A stretch of 64,000 bases of DNA from Euborellia annulipes (taxonomy: Eukaryota > Arthropoda > Insecta > Dermaptera > Anisolabididae): contig JAKCPI010010586.1 in assembly GCA_023213315.1 (NCBI GenBank), forward strand, positions 34,446 to 98,445, in the 5' to 3' direction. The notes below the pieces were generated by a model. The model was not told where the DNA came from. It did no database searches and worked only from the letters and a program-made list of their open reading frames with translations. The translations under genes were made by a program, and so were the position numbers. Of the stretch, positions 12,116 to 23,270 are shown one piece after another (position 1 is the stretch's first letter; the number at the start of each line of letters is the position of its first letter).

Positions 12116-13084
12116 CCCTGCTTGAAGGAATTAAGATAAAATTTCAAAAAACTGAGGAAAAGGAATATTTGATTTCGAAACTTAAAAAAATTCTTAACTT
12201 TTTATAATTCAATACATTTTCTAAGAGAAAACATCATATTTCATTATCATTAAAAATTTAAAAACATTTATGTAAATAAGTCTAAATTAAGAATACACAT
12301 TTAATGTAATAATAAATAAAGGATGTCTTTCTTAAGATGATGTCATTTATTTAATATGCTCAACTTATTTTCTTGAAAATTATTATAAAAAGCCTATTAT
12401 GTTCAATGAATCCTTTGCAAGCATATAACAAACAAAATTCCTAAAATTTAACTTACAAAATATTACATTTATACATTTTACTTTACTTTAAGAAAATAAT
12501 AAATACAAGATACATTAGTTTAGTTATTTCTAAGAAAGCGTTTTTTTTACTAATCTGACACTTAACACTTTTACCCACCTCCAAAAAGAGATTTTGCACG
12601 CAAAACTTTAATCCGTGTGTGTGTGTGTCGAAACACGTGGCACACCTATTTTTTTTTTTTTTTTTTAAATAAAGAAATAACTGAATAAACGCAAACGTGA
12701 CTAGAACTTGAGAAAAGGTGTAAAGATTAACCAATTGGATGGTTGAAATTCGCAAAACGATGTCTCATTGGCGTGTGTGTATGTTTATTTTATATAATAT
12801 ATAAAAGCTTTGCTAGTGTGTGTGAGATTATGACTCAGAACTGTTGAAATAAGAGAGTATCCCAAATGGTGACAACAAAATTTTTTAACATTCCTAAATA
12901 AGATATTCAAATGAATAGATTAATGAGAAAAGCTTTAAATCTTCTAATAGAGTGTAAACTTGAAAAAAAAATACATGCTCATTTTTTACTTTTTCTTATC
13001 TACACACTACATATATACATGTAATAACTGTGTAATATAAATAGAAAATATTGAGAACGTGAAAATAATCGATGTTAAGATATT
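12116..13084. other. Unassigned AT-rich sequence
   Basis: A TG microsatellite at 12615-12628 and a T tract at 12650-12666. The 90-codon - strand open frame here is low-complexity and I do not support it. Confidence 0.45.
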
Positions 13085-13395
13085 GATGAAAATACGTTTT
13101 GAGGCGCCCTGAGCCCAAAAAAAGTAAATTCCGCAATGTGGACAAAAACGGAAAGGGCTGCTAGGTTGTAATTTTATATTTAAGTTTGGAATCTACCCCT
13201 TCTGATACGCCAAAAAATTTTTTAAATAAGATATACGAAATAGTACTAGGCTGATGTTCTTTTTCAGTTTTCGCTTTCCTCTCTAACGAATTTGATTAAA
13301 ATTAATTAATTAATTATTTTTTAGGTGCTTAAAATATATATTCCCATTAAAATTGTTACTCTTGTATTTCATTGGAAAGATAACCGGTAGTTTAT
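13085..13395 (-). repeat. FB-A body fragment
   Basis: Reverse order of body boxes: GTTTTGAGGCGCCCTGAGCC, ATTTTATATTTAAGTTTGGA, AGTACTAGGCTGATG, TTATTTTTTAGGTGCTT, CTTGTATTTCATTGGAAAG. It ends abruptly at AACCGG. Confidence 0.7.
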
Positions 13396-14344
13396 TACAA
13401 CGCCTGGTGGTTATGCATCTGGTGAAGCTAATATATTTCTTCACGCATGCGCGCACAGGATGGTTGTCAGTTAGTATATTTATCATTTTGCTCAAGTAGA
13501 TTTCGGTTATTAGGTAGTTATAGGGGCAGGGACTTTTACTTAATTAATATTTATTTAACTCAGAAACATTAAAATTCTGTTTCTTGGACTAAAACATCTA
13601 AGACATCTTGTAACTGAAAGATTTTTTTTTGTTTAATTTATATGGAGAAAAATTTAGCTAAGGAAGTATTTTCATAGTCTTATTTATACTTCTTCTGTAT
13701 ATCAATATATCAAAACCCACTTCACCGAAAAATTTCCTGGCAACGGGACTGAGTATAATATATTAGAACCTTTATATAGACAAGTAATTTTGGAATTTCG
13801 GTGAGTTTTATAATGGTAGGTAAAAAGATAAAACTTCCCTCTCTTCTAGAAATAAATAAGTATGAGAGGCCGTTTTGGAATTGCGAGATCAGACGGGATA
13901 AAATATTTTTGAAAATATCAATGTAAGCTTAACCTTTTTAATTTATCGATATATCGTAATAATTTAATATTCTTAATTGTTCATTTTCTGTGAAACAATA
14001 CAAATGTAGGGCTTAATTTAGAATTTCTAACAATCTCAAAGATTCGTGAGGGGGATTGGAACTCACCCACGCAACTTAATCTGGTTATGATTTATTATAT
14101 AATAAGTAATATGAATAAAGTACAATGGTCGTTGAAAATCAATAAAGTGAGTATTTTGAGTTATTGTTTTGTAGGTAAGAAAGCCATCCTAAAATGGAAT
14201 GAATCGTAATTATTTGCCACTAATCAGTGCTCGGGGGGTTAGAGGTGTTTATATTATCAATATTTATAACGTAAGAAGACGAGGAAAGTAGGTCGATTCA
14301 TTCATTAAATTACATACAGGACAATATATATTTAGTTTCCACTG
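13396..14344. other. Unassigned AT-rich sequence
   Basis: No gene-like segment or element end recognised. Confidence 0.4.
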
Positions 14345-14795
14345 ATATGCATGTATTAGAATTAAAGATGTAAAATTTATAAACATAAGAAAATATTTTT
14401 AATAAAGTGTGGTTCAAACAATTTTGAGGGCAAAACGAGAATATACATTTGAAAGATCATCTTAAAAATAATTGAGTTTTGAATTTTAATCAAAATCGTT
14501 GGAGAGGATTTTGAGGAAATCGAAAAAAAAACTGAAAAAGTGCACCAGTAAAGTACTAGTACCTACTCTTTGGCCGATTTCGTTCAAAAGCCCGTGTCAC
14601 TTGCCAGGGGGGTACCTAACTTAAATATAAAATTTCAACTTCCAAGCTCTTTTCATTCTAGAGATATTTTGTTCACAGACAGACAGACAAACCTCAAAAC
14701 AATCAAACTCTCGACATCGAATTTTTGACATGAATCCAATACTTTCTCTCTATATATAGACTATTAACATATATAAGGTAAGAGAAAGTAAAAAT
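14345..14795 (+). repeat. FB-A repeat copy lacking the head
   Basis: The body runs from AAGATGTAAAATTTATAAAC through the AAAGTACTAGTACCTACTCT box and the CAGACAGACAGACAA box to a complete tail hairpin ending GGTAAGAGAAAGTAAAAA at 14777-14794. Confidence 0.85.
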
Positions 14796-14869
14796 TATTA
14801 TTAGTCCGCAAATAATCGTCTCAGGTTCAAATATATTGGCAATTTTAAGTGCCTAGGAAGATCATGGTA

Positions 14870-15091
14870 CAGTGAGCGCCACAATTAAGTCCCCACCTGA
14901 TACGTACCTATAGCTTTAAGTAGCCTATATGGTATATGGTGAAATAATTTTAAATTTGAAAACGTAAAATGAAATCATCTGTACCTACCAGATTTTACGT
15001 TTTACCATTTCGGTCATTAAAATTATTTTACTATATAACATATACTTTAGGCTCTAGCTATCAGGTGGGGACTTAATTGTGGTGCTCCCTG
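14870..15091. mobile_element. Tc1/mariner-like MITE
   Basis: The 222-bp element has ends CAGTGAGCGCCACAATTAAG and CTTAATTGTGGTGCTCCCTG and is flanked by TA on both sides (14868-14869, 15092-15093). The arms continue as an imperfect inverted repeat almost to the centre. TA duplication plus a CAG start is the Tc1/mariner pattern. Confidence 0.85.
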
Positions 15092-15093
15092 TA

Positions 15094-15719
15094 CTTTTAT
15101 TAAATTAATTTACGAGAAATAACAATTTTTTTTTCGCTAAGGCTTTGGAAGGGTGGAGTCTGGAAACGCGTTATTAGATAGAATATAATGAAATTCCAAG
15201 TCGATTGGAAATCATTGCCTTCATTTACACATAAGGGCATTACACCATGTGAACATGTATCTTATTTATATAATTTAGTGATCTTCGCTCTCCTCTTATT
15301 TTATTTGCCTAACTTTAAACGTGTCTTTTATAAAGAGTATTCTACAGTACATATTTATTATTATATCAATATTAATGTAACATGTAGTTTATAAAGATAT
15401 TTTTACGGTGATTGAATTTATTCAAGATGAGATTTTCGTAAGGACAAGATCTAAAAAGAAAAGTAAAAGAAAGAAATTCGAAAAACAATGCTAGAAAATA
15501 TACCAGAGCCATAATTTGGGGTGGGGGGGACAGGGGAGAGGATTTACCTCCCCCCTGACAGACTTTTTATCTTTTTTAAATTATGTATTATTCTAAATAA
15601 AAAATTTAAAAATATATCTACGGATACACTGCAAAAAATTAAAATATTAAATTAAATATTTTGCCAAATTTGTGATACCTATTTGTAGGTAAATTTTAAT
15701 AAAAGTTTACCCCCTCTTA
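15094..15719. other. Unassigned sequence
   Basis: A 68-codon open frame at 15188-15394 shows no recognisable domain. A GGGGTGGGGGGG tract and the opposing CTCCCCCC at 15520-15556 suggest a decayed G-rich MITE. Nothing firmer is visible. Confidence 0.35.
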
Positions 15720-16350
15720 AGATTAAATTGTTAAATGAAAAAAATGCTTCATTTATTTCATCGTCCTTTCCAATAAATGTAAAAAAATATTTTATAAACC
15801 CCATATGCACAATGACTAGGCTATATATTGTTAAAAATTTTTAACAAAGCGCCAGTTTAATTATTATAATGGTTTATATAAACTTAAATGCCTGATCTTA
15901 TACCAAGGGCCGCGGGTTCCACCCCAGGCAGTCCGATGATTTGATTTAAGCCATTTTGGATGCCAAATGGCTTAAATAAATATGCGTGGATCCCAAATGG
16001 CTTAAATAAATACGCGTGGATCCCAAATATGTATATTATACAATATATTAATAAAAAATAGGAGTATCGTTAAAAATCTTATATGTCCTGTGTTACCGAA
16101 AAGACTGTATGTGTGTGTGTGGGAAAAAAGTGTGAGTTAAAAAAAAATAATAAAATAAAAAAATGCCTGATCGTGTATATTTCAGTTGTATAAGATAAAG
16201 TTGTGACCATGCATAAAATCTACTTGACACATTATTATGAACATCTATCTGCTTTGAAGAAGGTCCGAACCTGGACCGAAACGTCAGCTGATTAAGATTA
16301 AATTGTTAAATGAAAAAAAGCTTCATTTATTTCATCGTCCTCACCAATAC
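15720..16350. repeat. Segment flanked by a direct repeat of about 55 bp
   Basis: GATTAAATTGTTAAATGAAA...TTCATTTATTTCATCGTCCT occurs at about 15722-15778 and again at about 16292-16347. Between them lie a SINE-A fragment and a CTTTGAAGA-stem-GAAACGTC motif. Confidence 0.6.
15896..16165 (+). mobile_element. tRNA-derived SINE, family A (5'-truncated)
   Basis: It starts within the tRNA-like head just before the B box (GCGGGTTCCACCCC) and keeps the CAGTCCGATGAT body, CCGAAAAGACTGT and an A-rich tail. A 35-bp piece (AATGGCTTAAATAAATAYGC GTGGATCCC) is tandemly duplicated at 15966-16026. Confidence 0.8.
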
Positions 16351-16559
16351 ATAAACAATTAAAAGAACAAATTAAAAGATTTTAAAATATAATTAGTATA
16401 GCAGGGCTATTTAAAAGTGAAAAAGGTTCTATTCTTCACGTTCAGTATTTGTAAAAAATAATTATTAAATTATTTGAAAATATTTATATTTAATAGAAAA
16501 CTAACTTTATATCAACATACCTCATTTCATAAAAAAAAGTAAATAAACCTCGAATCGAG

Positions 16560-17080
16560 CAGAGTGGGGTGGGGTGGGGGGGGTTGAAGGAACCCCTCGC
16601 AGAAGCGAGACGCACACACTTAACGCACCACTTATATCCGTTCTTTTTATTTTAATTCACAAAAACAATGACACTATTCAAATAAAAAAATAAAATTTTT
16701 ATAAAAAAGAACGATAAGGAATAGAGAGGAAAGGATTGTTGTGTCACGCACGAGACTCGGGCGAAAACTGAGTGAAGGCGACGGAGGGCGCCGACGGCTC
16801 CGCCGCCGTCGCCACTCCGGGGGTGGTATGGTAGCTCTGGTGGGGGGGAGCACCACCATCCCTCCTTCTCTTTGGCCGCAACCGCCCCTCCCCGCCCACT
16901 CTCACTCTCGTTGGATTGACCGCCGGTGCCTGAGACCCGTCATTCACAAAATCCACTAGCTCTCTCATATCATACAACTAACTATACAACCGCAACTATC
17001 ACTCACAGCGAACACAAACTCTCTTCTCTCTCTCTCTTTCGAACTCATCTCTCTACTCTCCAATCTATCCTAATGTAAAA
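16560..17080. other. GC-rich island of unknown nature
   Basis: It contrasts sharply with its surroundings: CpG-rich and C/G-rich at 16740-16930, then CTCT repeats. Overlapping open frames of 61-77 codons occur on both strands (16674-16977) but look compositional. A promoter or a retroelement LTR/leader is possible. I could not find a matching second copy. Confidence 0.35.
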
Positions 17081-17210
17081 ATTAATTTTTATCATGTTTA
17101 TTACTTGAAAACAAATAAACTTTTTTGAACATTTTTTTATACAAAAATAAATAATTGATGTCTCCATTTATATCGACATTTTTTAAAAGGTATTTTTCGG
17201 CACGTGAGAT

Positions 17211-17441
17211 TATTTTTTTTTTTTTTTTTAAACCACACTTTTTTCTCATTCGAACTCACATTCACACACACATTCATACAGTCTTTTCGGCAACTTAGGC
17301 CATTTAAGACTTTAGACGATAACCGTTGTAGAGAATATATCTATTGTGGGTTCAGGCATTTCTATTTAAGCCATCTGGTATCCAAATGGCTTAAATAAAA
17401 TCATCGGACTGCCTGGGTCCGAACCCGCGACGTTTGGTATA
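17211..17441 (-). mobile_element. tRNA-derived SINE, family A (5'-truncated)
   Basis: Reverse orientation. Poly-T at 17212-17230, CACAC stretch, CAGTCTTTTCGGCAACTTAGG, the inverted AAGCCATCTGG / CCAAATGGCTT pair, ATCGGACTGCCTGGGTCCGA, and B box complement GTCCGAACCCGCGACG. Confidence 0.85.
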
Positions 17442-17849
17442 GTTAAGATTATTTAAACTCCATTCAAATTAATTTGTATTCAATATTATAACATTTTTCT
17501 GTTAAGGCTTATCACTGAACCCTTTAAAGAGAAGCGAAACTTCCACCTCTGAGAAAAAGGTCTATCTCAACCTTAATTGTCAACCCCACATAACCAAAAA
17601 AATCACATCACATGTCAATTCCACATCCAGAGACTCAACAAAATTGTATAAGTTTGTAAATTGACTTATAGGCCTAATATTGTATATGCAAATTGTAAAA
17701 AAATTGCTGGGTGGCTTAAGCTAATGGCCAAGTGGCCAAGTATTAAAAAAAAACCTTAATTGTCAAATTATATTATATATTTTAAATTAAATTCAGTGAT
17801 GGAATTAATAGCAAAAAAACTTTTACATATGTAATTTAGCTTTTTACTT
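17442..17849. other. Unassigned sequence
   Basis: The end of this stretch (17690-17755) has a GGTGGCTTAAGC / TGGCCAAGTGGCCAAG string before an A-run, so a retroelement 3' end is possible. Nothing else seen. Confidence 0.35.
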
Positions 17850-18215
17850 TCTCGTATAGTATATAAAAAGAAAGTATTGTAATCGTCGAAAAATTCGACT
17901 TCGAGATTCTTCTCTTTATATTCTATACGAGAAAGTAAAAACTGAAAAAGTACATCAGTAATGCACTAGTACTTTTGGGCCGATTATGTTCAAAAGCTTC
18001 GTGTTACGTGCTAGGGGGGTACCTAACTTGAACATTAAATTTTGACTTTCTAGCTCATTTCGTTCTTAAAACATTTTGTTCACAGACACATAGAGACAGA
18101 GGCCATGTTGCGAAAATCACTTTTTTTGATTCAGGGGACATCACAACGTGTATATCCATCAAAATCGAATTTTTAACATGAAACATATTAAGTATTTTTC
18201 AGACCATTTTATTTA
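17850..18215 (+). repeat. FB-A repeat copy, rearranged
   Basis: A TTTACTTTCTCGTATAG...CTATACGAGAAAGTAAAAA hairpin (17850-17940) directly abuts the body from CTGAAAAAGTACATCAGTAA onward, up to AACGTGTATATCCATCAAAA. The tail-type hairpin therefore lies 5' of a truncated body. Confidence 0.75.
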
Positions 18216-18375
18216 AAAAGCGTGACGGACGCTCAAAACGTCGGTAACCAAACATAATTTTTTTATTTACATCTGTGGTTTATTTGTATATCTTATACAA
18301 ATAGAAATAAATTAAAGTTTATCCGATATCAAGTATTTTTATTTAATAACAGTGAAAGCTTAAATTTTCTCAAAT

Positions 18376-19052
18376 TTTTACTTTCTCTTACCTCTATATA
18401 TATGTTAATATATATAGAGAGAGAAAGTATTGGATTCATGTCAAAAATTCGATGTCGAGATTTTGATGGATCTTCACGTTTTGAGGTCCCCTGAATCCAA
18501 AAAAGTGGTTTTCGCGACATGGTCTGTCTGTGTGTCTGTCTTGTGTGTGTGTGTGTGTCTGTGTTCAATTTTAAGCATGAAGGAATTGAGCTATGAGGTT
18601 GAAATTTTATATTTAAGTTAGGCACTCCCCTGGGACGTGACACGAAGCTTTTTAACAAAATCGACCAAAGAGTACTAGTACTTTACTGATGCACTTTTTC
18701 AGTTTTTTTTCGATTTTCTCTAAATTTGCTCCGATTTTTTTTTAAATTCAAAAATCAATTATTTTTTAGATTCTCTTTAAAATGTATATTCTTATTTTGT
18801 GATTGAAATCTTCTGAAGACCACTTTACTCCTGTACTACATAGAAAAGATAGGAGAAATGGTTGCCATGGTAACAAAATATAAATATTTTCCCATACTTA
18901 TAAATTTTACAACTTGAAAATCGAATGTACCCTACTGTCGGAAACTAAATACATGTCGACACAAAAAATCTGGTGTGACAAGCACAGAACACAACTTTCG
19001 ATTACCGAAGGTAAGAGAAAGTTGTGTGCTGTGCGCCAGTCACACCAGATTT
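18376..19052 (-). repeat. FB-A repeat copy, full length
   Basis: The best full-length reverse copy: tail hairpin at 18376-18432, TG microsatellite 18541-18560, AGAGTACTAGTACT box at 18669, GGAGAAATGGTTGCCATGGT box at 18852, GTCGACACAAAAAATCTGGT joint, head hairpin 18968-19050. The 109-codon - strand frame here is repeat sequence. Confidence 0.9.
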
Positions 19053-19084
19053 TTAGTATAATTATATCAGACTATTTGGGGAAA

Positions 19085-19400
19085 GGTGATATGTGAATAT
19101 TCATTTAAAGATCATCTAAAAATGATTTATGAATTTTAATCACAATTGTTGGTAGCAATTTTGAGAAAATCTATTGATATAAAAAAGGAAGAGTATCTTT
19201 TAAATACCTATTCTTTGGCCGATCTTACTCAAAAGCTTCGCCATGGGAGGGGATATCTAACTCGATTCAATATCAAATATGAGACTTGAACTTTTTTTTT
19301 CATTCTTTAATTCGATCTTTTATTGATGCCCATCTTTCGGAATCCATTTTTTTGAACTCAGGAACCCTCAAAACATGTATAATAAATTAGCTAAAATTTC
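19085..19400 (+). repeat. FB-A body fragment, divergent
   Basis: It runs from GAATATTCATTTAAAGATCA through AATTTTGAGAAAATC and CAAAAGCTTCGCCATGG to GGAACCCTCAAAACATG. Confidence 0.6.
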
Positions 19401-21229
19401 ACATTAGTGCCTTCCTTACGTCTATCAAGGTCCCCAAAGTATGACTCATGATTAAAATTAAAATGGAAATTTGGTTCTATAACTGCTGCTTTCAGGAAAA
19501 ACATAGAGCGGGAATTTCTAGTAACGCCTTGAAATAAAACATAGGCAACCGACTTCACTTTGCTTCTTTTGATAGATGTATAAGGTTAAAACTTTGAATG
19601 GACAATCTATGACAGGTTAATAGAATTTATTTGAGGAATAGTTGAATTGATTTTTGAATTTGCTCTCTAAAAGAGTTAAGCAACCAGTCAACTACGCTCC
19701 ATTTTTTTTTTTTTTTTAATCTCAATAAAATCTGAATTTTGATGAAATATCTATAAACTCAAAAAATTATTAAATTTAGGATTGAATTATTAAAATTGAA
19801 GTATCAAAAGGGCCAGAATATGTATTTTATTTTATAAAATGATTCAAATATTGACGTAACTTTTCAAGTAGGCCTATTAAATTTATTAATGGAATTTATA
19901 GAAAAAAAGGAATTGGGTCGATTTTTTAGGGGATGTCCTATGACGTCACCGCACAACACCCTTGATTGCACTAAACTTTATATATAAATGCAACCTAGAA
20001 ACACGGATTTGACTCACACACACATTAACATTCACCTGACATCAGACTTTTGCTTTTTTTTCATCGAAATTCCTTATTTGAATTAAAATTTGAGATAACA
20101 TTGAAGGTTTTTAAATGAATATGGACAATTTCCTATTGGGGTTGTCGGCTGGAGAAATGTGGATCCATGTAATCAACCCTATCTTGACAAAACAGAGCAC
20201 TTTTTAAGCAGATGGTGTTGAACCAAGAGCGCCATCAAGAGCGAGAGTGCTTTTGCTTTTCTTGTTTTGCTAGCTTAGCTTTTGCTAAACCATAAGAGTC
20301 ATAATAATTGCGTCAAATCGACACAAGTGCAAATGGGGAACAACATATGTGTTTTATTCTTTTAAATAGATAAAAAATTATTTCATAGATTTGATTTATC
20401 TATATATAATAAAACTTAATAAATTGTTTAATAGCTATTTTAATAAAATTTATTAGAAGGATATTGGCTGGAGAGACGCCGAGAGATGTCTATTAATTTT
20501 TAAATTTAATTTTCTAATTAATTTAATTTTTAATTTAACAAAGTATCTAAAATAAACCTAAACCTAACCCTCTGAGGGTTCAGAGTAAGTTTTGGCTTTT
20601 TTGGGAGGGAGGGGGAGGGCGTAGAACCGCGCCAGATCTAAACCTCTCCTTCCTATTGCAACTACACTTAGCAACTTTTTATTTATTTAATCAATTTTAC
20701 TTTATTTTTTAAATTAAAATTACAGCATTTTAATTACTATCTGCAAAAACCACCTATATTGACCTATATTTTAATTAGGTTTTTTTTTTTGAATTCAACT
20801 ATTATTAATTATTAAAATATAAATAAAACAGCATGTGGGCGATAGAGATTATTATCGAAATGTTACATTTTTCCATTTTCTAGTTTATTTTTAATCAAGA
20901 GTTTTAATTGTGAGAGGCAATGACGTAGCCAGAAGGGAGAATATGGGGATACAAACTCCTGCCCTGCACCCCTCCCCCTCACTATCAAAAAAATCTCGAA
21001 AAATTATAAAAAGGCAGAATTATACAAAGAAAAACATGGTGTTAAAATTTTAAATACTGATTGAATTTATAAAAAATATTTTATATTCTTTAAAATTTAT
21101 TTATTTCATCCTGATCCTCCCCCGAAAAGATTATCTGGATACGGCCCTGATGAGAGGGAAAGAAATTTCTGTCAGTTGAATGTGGAACACCTCAGCTCTT
21201 TTCAAATAAAAAATAATATTTACAATACA
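19401..21229. other. Mostly unassigned; contains a promoter-like site
   Basis: See 19941-20207 for a CRE plus TATA arrangement with a short frame. The rest is AT-rich, with poly-T at 19702-19718 and a G-run at 20610. No exon recognised. Confidence 0.4.
19941..19990 (+). promoter_or_regulatory. Possible promoter: CRE palindrome plus TATA box
   Basis: TGACGTCA at 19941-19948 is a perfect cAMP-response-element palindrome. TTTATATATAAAT follows 29 bases later (19977-19989). The first ATG downstream (20115) opens a 30-residue frame ending at 20207. Whether anything is transcribed cannot be told from sequence. Confidence 0.3.
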
Positions 21230-21395
21230 CGTTTTGAGGTCCCTTGAATCCAAAAAATCTGGTGTGACTGGCGCACAGCACACAACTTTCTCTTACCCTT
21301 CGGTAAGAGAAAGTTGCGCACTGTGCTGGTCACACCAGATTTTTTGTGTCGAGATATATTTAGTTTCCGATAGCACCTTAGTTTCAAACTTGCAT
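21230..21395 (+). repeat. FB-A fragments with near-perfect head hairpin
   Basis: A GTTTTGAGGTCCCTTGAATC box is fused to the head hairpin (21257-21345), whose two arms are almost perfectly complementary: AACTTTCTCTTACC and GGTAAGAGAAAGTT. Confidence 0.8.
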
Positions 21396-21728
21396 TTTAA
21401 ATGTTGACTGCTTCAAATAAACTATGGTTATTTTTCAAAATTTTAATCTCATATTTGGACATTTTATACACAATATAGAATCGTAAATAAATACAAAATT
21501 TCATAAGAATTGGAAAAAAAAATTTTAAATGCCTAAAAAGTTCTAAAGGGCCGACCCCCTTTTGAATCGAAATTAACATACAAATCCCTATAGGAAATTA
21601 ACATTGTTCCTATGCGAAGATAAGGTGGAAAGGGAATTTAAAAAGAGTAGAGAGAGACGATAATGTTTGCAAGTGGAGAGATATATATATATGTTTTCTT
21701 TGAAACAATTAAAACAGAAATAAAAAAA
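21396..21728. other. Unassigned AT-rich sequence
   Basis: The 60-codon - strand open frame has no recognisable motif. No element ends seen. Confidence 0.4.
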
Positions 21729-22221
21729 AAAATCTGGTGTGACTGGCGCACAGCACACAACTTTCTCTTACCTTCGGTAATCGAAAGTTGTGTTCTGTGC
21801 TTGTCACACCAGATTTTTTGTGTCGACATATATTTAGTTCCTGACATGACAGTACGGAACATATGAATTCAGATGTAAAATTTATAAGTATGGGAAAATA
21901 TTTATATTTTGTTACCATGGCAACCATTTCACCTATCTTCCCTATGAAATACAAGAGTAAAGTGGTCTTCAGAAGATTTCAATCGCAAAATGAGAATATA
22001 CATTTGAAAGAGCATCTAAAAAATAATTGATTTTTGAATTTTAAAAAAAATCGTTGGAGCAAATTTTGAGAAAATCGAAAAAAACTGAAAAAGTACATCA
22101 GTAAAGTACTAGTACTCTTTGGCCGATTTTGATTAAAAGCTTATTTTTCCGGTCCCGGGGGGTGTTTAACTAAAATATAAAATTTCAACCTCGTAGCTCA
22201 ATTCCTTCATGCTTAAAATTG

Positions 22222-22254
<33 letters not shown>

Positions 22255-22431
22255 ACCCACCCACCCACAAACAGACAGACCATGTCGCGAAAACCACTTT
22301 TTTGGATTCAGGGGACCTCAAAACGTGAAGATCCATCAAAATCTCGACATCGAATTTTTGACATGAATCCAATACTTTCTCTCTATATATATATATTACA
22401 TATATACATAGGTAAGAGAAAGTAAAAAATA
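21729..22431 (+). repeat. FB-A repeat copy, full length (reference copy)
   Basis: In order: head hairpin 21731-21818 (arm AATCTGGTGTGACTGGCGCA), GTCGACATATATTTAGTTCC, TTATATTTTGTTACCATGGC, ATACATTTGAAAGAGCATCT, AAAGTACTAGTACTCTTTGG, the CA/CCAC microsatellite (22222-22268), ACAGACAGACCATGTCGCG, GGATTCAGGGGACCTCAAAA, and the tail hairpin TACTTTCTCTCTATATA...GGTAAGAGAAAGTAAAAA. No protein is encoded. The element is non-autonomous and its mobilising enzyme is unknown. Confidence 0.92.
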
Positions 22432-22489
22432 AATAGGAATTTAAATAATAATTGATTTTTAATCTAATAAAAAGAAAAAGATTTAAATT

Positions 22490-23270
22490 CCGTTACCATG
22501 GCAACCATTTCTATCTTTCCTATGAAGAACAAGAGTAAAGTGGTCTTCAGAAGAGTTCAACGGCAAAATGAGAATATACATTTTAAAGAGCATCTAAAAA
22601 ATAATTGATTTTTGAATTTAAAAAAAAATCCTTGGAGGAATTTTGAGAAAATCGAAAAAACTGAAAAAGTACATCAGTAAAGTACTAGTACTTTTTGGCC
22701 GATTTTGTTCAAAAGCTTATTTTGAGCGTGTGGGAAGGTACCTAAGTTAAATATAAAATTTCAATCCGGTAGCTCAATTCCTTCATGCTAAAAGAACAAG
22801 AGTAAAGTGGTCTCCAGAAGATTTCAACGGCAAAATGAGAATATACATTTTAAAGAGCATCTAAAAAATAATTGATTTTTGAATTTTAAAAAAAAATCCT
22901 TGGAGGGAATTTTGAGAAAATCGAAAAAAACTGAAAAAGTACATCAGTAAAGTACTAGTACTTTTTGGCCGATTTTTGTTCAAAAGCTTATTTTGAGCGT
23001 GTGGGAAGGTACCTAAGTTAAATATAAAATTTCAATCCGGTAGCTCAATTCCTTCATGCTAAAAATCTGTCCACACATACAGACACACGCACACACACAC
23101 ACACATACATACACACACACACACAGACCAATTTGCGGGACCCACTTTTTTTGGACTCAGGGGACCTCAAAACATGTATATCCATCAAAATCTCGACATT
23201 GAATTTTTTGACATGATCGCAATACTTTCTCTCCTATATATTTCATATATAGGCTAAGAGAAAGTAAAAA
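22490..23270 (+). repeat. FB-A repeat copy with a 268-bp internal tandem duplication
   Basis: It joins head-to-tail after the copy at 21729 but starts at GATTTAAATTCCGTTACCAT without a head hairpin. The segment AAGAACAAGAGTAAAGTGGT...CCTTCATGCTAA occurs twice in direct order (22526-22794 and 22792-23063). The tail hairpin ends at 23269. Confidence 0.88.

Noticed and set aside
18329..18658. 109-codon - strand frame with HTHTHTRQTHRQTM
   Set aside because: It is the FB-A body read in frame. The same peptide recurs wherever FB-A does.
20565..20585. Telomere-like CCTAAACCTAACCC string
   Set aside because: Only two irregular units. Not an array.
22219..22270. CRISPR-like or satellite array
   Set aside because: CA/CCAC dinucleotide microsatellite only, in an animal nuclear sequence.
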